Assembly: GCA_030544235.1 (NCBI GenBank)
Contig: CM060470.1
Location: 17,823,356-17,887,355, forward strand
Direction of reading: 5' to 3'
Origin: Lepturacanthus savala
Taxonomy: Eukaryota > Chordata > Actinopteri > Scombriformes > Trichiuridae
Length of the DNA: 64,000 bases
In this document: piece after piece, positions 46,956 through 64,000 of the stretch
Layout: each line of letters opens with the position of its first letter
Numbering within the stretch: the stretch's first letter is position 1
Made by a program: the position numbers and the translations under genes
Notes under the pieces: model-generated
The model's database searches: none
The model's input: only the letters and a program-made list of their open reading frames with translations
Told to the model about the DNA's origin: nothing

Positions 46956-49656
46956 CCGGAGGAGAGGCGGCGGGGAGGGGGAGGGGGAGGGTGGAAGCTG
47001 GATGTGTCAGTGTTGTTCTTCTTGGCCTTAACGTGCTTCGTTTGCGATGAAACGGCCGGTTCCTGCATGCCAACGTGAGTCTCATTCATGGCCTGCGCCT
47101 CCATTGCGAACATGCAGTGTATCTCATGACTGTCGGCTCCTCTGCTGTGGCTGAGCTGTAGATATTCAGGCTGGTGGAGGATTCCCGTTCCCGCAGAGAC
47201 CGAGCTGTCAGCAGCCCGGCGGCTTCTCGCCGACCCATCGTCTCCCGTCGTTAGCGTGTTGTTGTCCCGCTTTTCTCGTCTCTTTGTCCCCGTCATCCAT
47301 GCCCCGTCCATCCGTGCTGTGTGTTCCATCCGCCATCATCGTGTGATGTCATCACGCTATGTGTCAAACGCCTCGTGTCTCTGTGCCAAGTCGAGTTCCG
47401 GCCACTGGAGCAGCAGCACGCCCGCCGCCGTTTCTACGGAGACTGAGACTCCTGGATTAAAACTTTCTTATTTTTTTTTTTTATTTTATTTTTTTTTAGC
47501 TCACCTGCAAAATGTGTTGACAGCTATAAGCTAGTGTCAAAATCTAAAAGTATTCCCTAGACTGTATGTAGGAGATCATCAGAATGGATCAGTGTTGGTT
47601 TTCACTTCTGTTTGGATCCATTAGTAAATCTTTGTAGTTCATATTGAAGCTAACAGCTGCCAAAGTCTGGAAGTAAATCTCTCAACAGATTTAGAAATTT
47701 AAAAGACTTTGAATTTTTCGCCTCTGAAGTGTTAAGGTAACATTTCCTGTTTTCACTTTCATTTTCCAGTGTTCACAAATTCAGAATCTAAGATCAAGTT
47801 TTAAAAAAAAGAAATCAAACATATTCAAGTTGCTCAAATTCAGATCTTAAAATTTGACAGATTAAATCAAATCTATTGAACCAACTTCCAGCCAATCAAC
47901 TTGGATTAACAATGGAGCTTTACAATTAATTTGAAAATTATTGTACGCTATGGCAACAAACCCAATTCAAAGAATCGTTTAATCTCCATTTTTTAATTCA
48001 ATTCTAAGATCTGAATTTGGCCTCTTCAATTAGAGCAACTTGAATATAGAATTGAATTCAGAGGCTCAAAATTTCATTATCTGATGACTGGTTTATTTCC
48101 ATTCAGAGACTTTACAAATTATCATTTACTACTAATCAATTCTTTATGTTGAGAAACTAGATGCCACAAGTCTGACCAGTTTTTTTTTTTTTAGAGGTTT
48201 GACAATCTATAGCCAAATGACACAAATCCTCTTAGGCCTTTTACTTTGTTTCTTTATTACAAGAATCAGCAGCTTCACAATGTGAATTCCGTAAAAGTCA
48301 TTCTTCATCAAAGTGTTGTAGTTTACTAGATTCTTTTTTAGTGTCTCTTTAAGTTCCTGAATGGTGCTTTTGTCCGGTTGGTACAGACGCTCTAAGCGGC
48401 CATGTTTGAAATGAATATTATGCCAATATCTAAAAATCACAAATTAATTATTTTGTTAACCAACTTGTTTTTGTTTTTTGTTTTTTTTGTGATAAGTTAA
48501 TCTATGGTCAAGCCAACGATGAGGAAACTGTCCCCAGTGTCCTTTCAAAATAAAACACTTCTGTGTTCATGGTAAATGCTAAACTATATTTCAGGTTGTG
48601 GATAGCTAAAATAAAATATAAAACATAAAAAGACTAATTCTTAGCTCAATCCTACTGATAACAGAACCATTTAGTTTACACTCCAAAATATCCTTTATTG
48701 TGAAACAGCATGAATGTTTCACAAATCTGAAACACAGAGGTGCTTTATTTTGTAAAGACAGTAAAGTAAACTTTATTGGCTTGACTGTGGTTGACAAATG
48801 AACTCGTTATCATGAGAGAACAAAATAACCGACGTGTGATCTTGAGATAATGGGATTAAAATAATAATCGTAACCACGGCAGCTTCGGGCTTCCGCACAT
48901 CAAACCACCTAGCAGCGAACAATTAATTACAGTAGGAGAATAAAAGATGCTATATACTGTCTTTGTGGCGTCGGTAGTCAAGCAGCTAAAAGTAAATCTT
49001 TGTTCCTGCTTAAATAGTTTTGGGAGAACTTTTTTTTTTTTTTTGTCAAAGAATCAATTAAGTTTTTGACAATCGGAGATTAGACAAAAGCAAATGAAAG
49101 AACTCAGAATCACAACAGAGCAACAATCCGTCAGCATTCCTGCACTTCTAACGTTTAACTTCTCAAATTCGAGTTAAATTTAATTTGTTTTGTTTTTGTT
49201 CCGGGGAATGTTAGGCTATAGTCTCTTTACTTGACTGAGCCAACTGTAGATTTTCAGTGGCTGGCGCTTGACATGGTCCCCCACCCCCCCCCCACCCCCA
49301 CCCCCTGACATTCCATTGGCTGTTCTGCCGCTCACATGCTAAGCTAGTTAGCCTAGCTTCAGCTGCTGGACCACACAGATACGTGTGGCTTCATTTATCC
49401 TGTCACTGTGTGACATCCATCGTCTGTCTTAACTGGCTGTAAATCATCGTCGGTCACGTTGAACTAAATGATCTGACTGAATCATGCATGGAGCATGAGT
49501 GAAGTGGTACAGACATTGTGTTGAGTGTAAAATTGTTTTCATTCTTTGTACTGCAAAGATAAAATATTGACAAAAACCTTTGTTACTTTATAAATTAACT
49601 GTTTTTTTTGTGAAGACCAGAAGTTCTTTGGGGCTGAGTGTCACTGGTGTTACGAG

Positions 49657-49997
49657 TAGGCTTGGGACGATATCAAAAACTTAAATATCATGGTGTTGTC
49701 CGGCCGAAATATGTACATGTAAATATTTTTTAAACGCAACAACAATGTAATTGTATTGTTGTATTTTATGTTTCAGTTGTTTTTTCTCAGCCTTGAAGAA
49801 CCGAGTCACAGCAGAAACCTGCAGTTTTCTTGGAGTTTGTTTCGATATGTGGAGCATAAAAAACTGTTTTAATACCACACACCACGTTCAGACCCGCAGC
49901 AGGGAAGACTGTGAAAAAAAAATAAAATAAGAAGAAATTTTCGATGATTGTAATTATGGTGGAAATAAGCGATATATCGAAAATCGTCCCAAGCCTA
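49657..49997. mobile_element. hAT MITE inside the slc39a10 3' UTR
   Basis: Perfect 15-bp inverted ends TAGGCTTGGGACGAT and ATCGTCCCAAGCCTA. Flanks GTTACGAG (49649-49656) and GTTACAAG (49998-50005) are an 8-bp target duplication with one change, as for hAT elements. No coding capacity. Confidence 0.9.
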
Positions 49998-50466
49998 GTT
50001 ACAAGACAGTTTTTTCATGTGAATGTAGCAGTATCAGTTCTAATCTTTTACAGATTTCGAGGAGCCAACACACATCGGTACTTGGTGCACACAGGTGTTG
50101 AGATGGACCTCAACGTATTTTCATTCTGTCTTAAAAGTATTTGCTGCATTTATTCTGTCCAAAATTTTTTTTTAATTGTATTTCTCTTTTGATAATGTGT
50201 ATAAGTTAAATCTAAACTATCTCCTGTCTAATGTTCGGTAAGACTTTGTGACACTTGTGACTCCAACCCCAGAGAACAAAGTCTCTTCACGGTTTATTTT
50301 GCCAAAAAAAAAAAAGGAAAAAAAAATGTCAGTAAAATGAAGGTCCATGATTGTTCTCATTTTTGCTTTGTTGTTTGTATATTCGTTTTGTAATCTGGAT
50401 CTAAAACGCAATATGCAACATCCTCGCTGTTTACCTGTCTGTGCATTCTCTCCATTCTGAAAGGAA

Positions 50467-50472
50467 AATAAA
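50467..50472 (+). terminator. Polyadenylation signal AATAAA, probable slc39a10 3' end
   Basis: A canonical hexamer in GGAAAATAAACTCTG is followed 20-40 bases later by a T/G-rich element (TCTGATCTGTGATGG). It is the best signal downstream of the slc39a10 stop and lies just before the dnah7 tail on the other strand. Confidence 0.5.
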
Positions 50473-50600
50473 CTCTGAAAAGATCCCTGACTTCTGATCT
50501 GTGATGGTTTTCCACAAATTAGTATTTGGCAGCAAAAACCAACCCCAGTTAGTCCTCAATTTTATCGTTTTAAATATTATTGTTGCTTCTTCTATTTTTT

Positions 50601-50606
50601 TTTATT
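50601..50606 (-). terminator. Possible dnah7 polyadenylation signal
   Basis: TTTATT on the + strand reads AATAAA on the - strand, about 360 bp beyond the dnah7 stop. It is in an A/T-rich stretch and the downstream G/T element is weak, so this is only a candidate. Confidence 0.3.
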
Positions 50607-50964
50607 TAACTTTTTACGTTTTCAGCATTATGATCAAACACAAGTTGTTTTAAACGTGCCTAATAAATAAAATTGACTGGAAAAAAATTGATTGATAGGT
50701 TAATAAACTTTAGAACAGCTTAAAAACACATTAAAAAGTTCCATGTTAGTCATAACTCAATTTTGACCTTCTATTGAAGTTACTAACCAGACTTTACTAC
50801 TGGTGTTCTACCAGAATTTTTATCTAATTCTTGTTCTTGTAACATTCACTTACATAAATGCACCAGAATCCAGGAGAAACTGTGGCTGTTCATTTGTTTT
50901 TAATTAATAACCAGATGTGTGTGTGTGTAAATAAAAAAATAAAAATAAAAAGCAGGAAACCCGA

Positions 50965-64000
<13,036 letters not shown>

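Larger units (their letters stand above)
46956..50490 (+). other. slc39a10: Probable slc39a10 3' UTR
   Basis: No competing exon is visible between the stop at 46955 and a consensus AATAAA at 50467-50472, which is followed by a GT-rich stretch typical of a cleavage site. Earlier AATAAA copies (about 48549 and 48610) could serve shorter isoforms. The UTR holds a poly-T run (about 47470-47500), a C-rich tract (49279-49306) and a hAT MITE (49657-49997). The extent is inferred; transcript data would settle it. Confidence 0.5.

Noticed and set aside
46952..47329. 125-codon - strand frame over the slc39a10 3' UTR
   Set aside because: GC-rich UTR with poly-Pro and no homology. It overlaps the ZIP10 stop antisense.

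Overview
This is vertebrate nuclear DNA, almost certainly from a ray-finned (teleost) fish. The genes are split into exons with GT-AG introns. The protein sequences are vertebrate orthologues, and the introns are full of fish-type transposon debris (Tc1-like, hAT MITEs, L2-like LINE, a conserved ~370-bp dispersed repeat) and long CA/TA microsatellites. There are no operons, CRISPR arrays or RNA genes that I can support.

Two protein-coding genes sit tail to tail. On the + strand is slc39a10 (zinc importer ZIP10), with nine coding exons between 22524 and 46955. They join in frame to 805 codons plus stop, against about 831 residues in human. A CpG-rich TATA region near 5760-6260 is the best candidate for its promoter and first non-coding exon, and 19086-19162 for a second leader exon. 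The 3' UTR appears to run about 3.5 kb to a polyA signal at 50467. On the - strand is the 3' end of dnah7 (axonemal inner-arm dynein heavy chain 7). Its last five exons are present (63841 to the window edge, 62486-62638, 56529-56706, 54113-54216, 50965-51171) and encode the C-terminal 266 residues. The rest of the gene lies beyond 64000. The same two genes are neighbours on human 2q32, so this is a conserved vertebrate synteny block.

Layout: 1-5700 upstream DNA made of transposon relics (a broken DDE transposase, LINE tail, hAT and Tc1-like remnants); 5760-6260 candidate promoter; 6037-22502 large 5' intron with nested foldback elements and MITEs; 22503-46955 slc39a10 coding exons, with a 13.5-kb intron 3 holding a hAT transposase relic and a duplicated MITE block; 46956-about 50490 3' UTR with an internal hAT MITE; 50965-64000 dnah7 exons, with LINE fragments, a dispersed repeat and candidate conserved non-coding DNA in its introns.

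The two genes have unrelated jobs: zinc uptake across the plasma membrane, and ciliary or flagellar beating. Nothing in the sequence suggests they act together; their closeness is positional. I did not find a new biological system. The most useful observations are structural: abutting 3' ends, MITE-built introns with intact target-site duplications, a minisatellite that encodes the zinc-binding histidines of ZIP10, several conserved-looking non-coding blocks, and an unidentified exon-like open stretch in a dnah7 intron.
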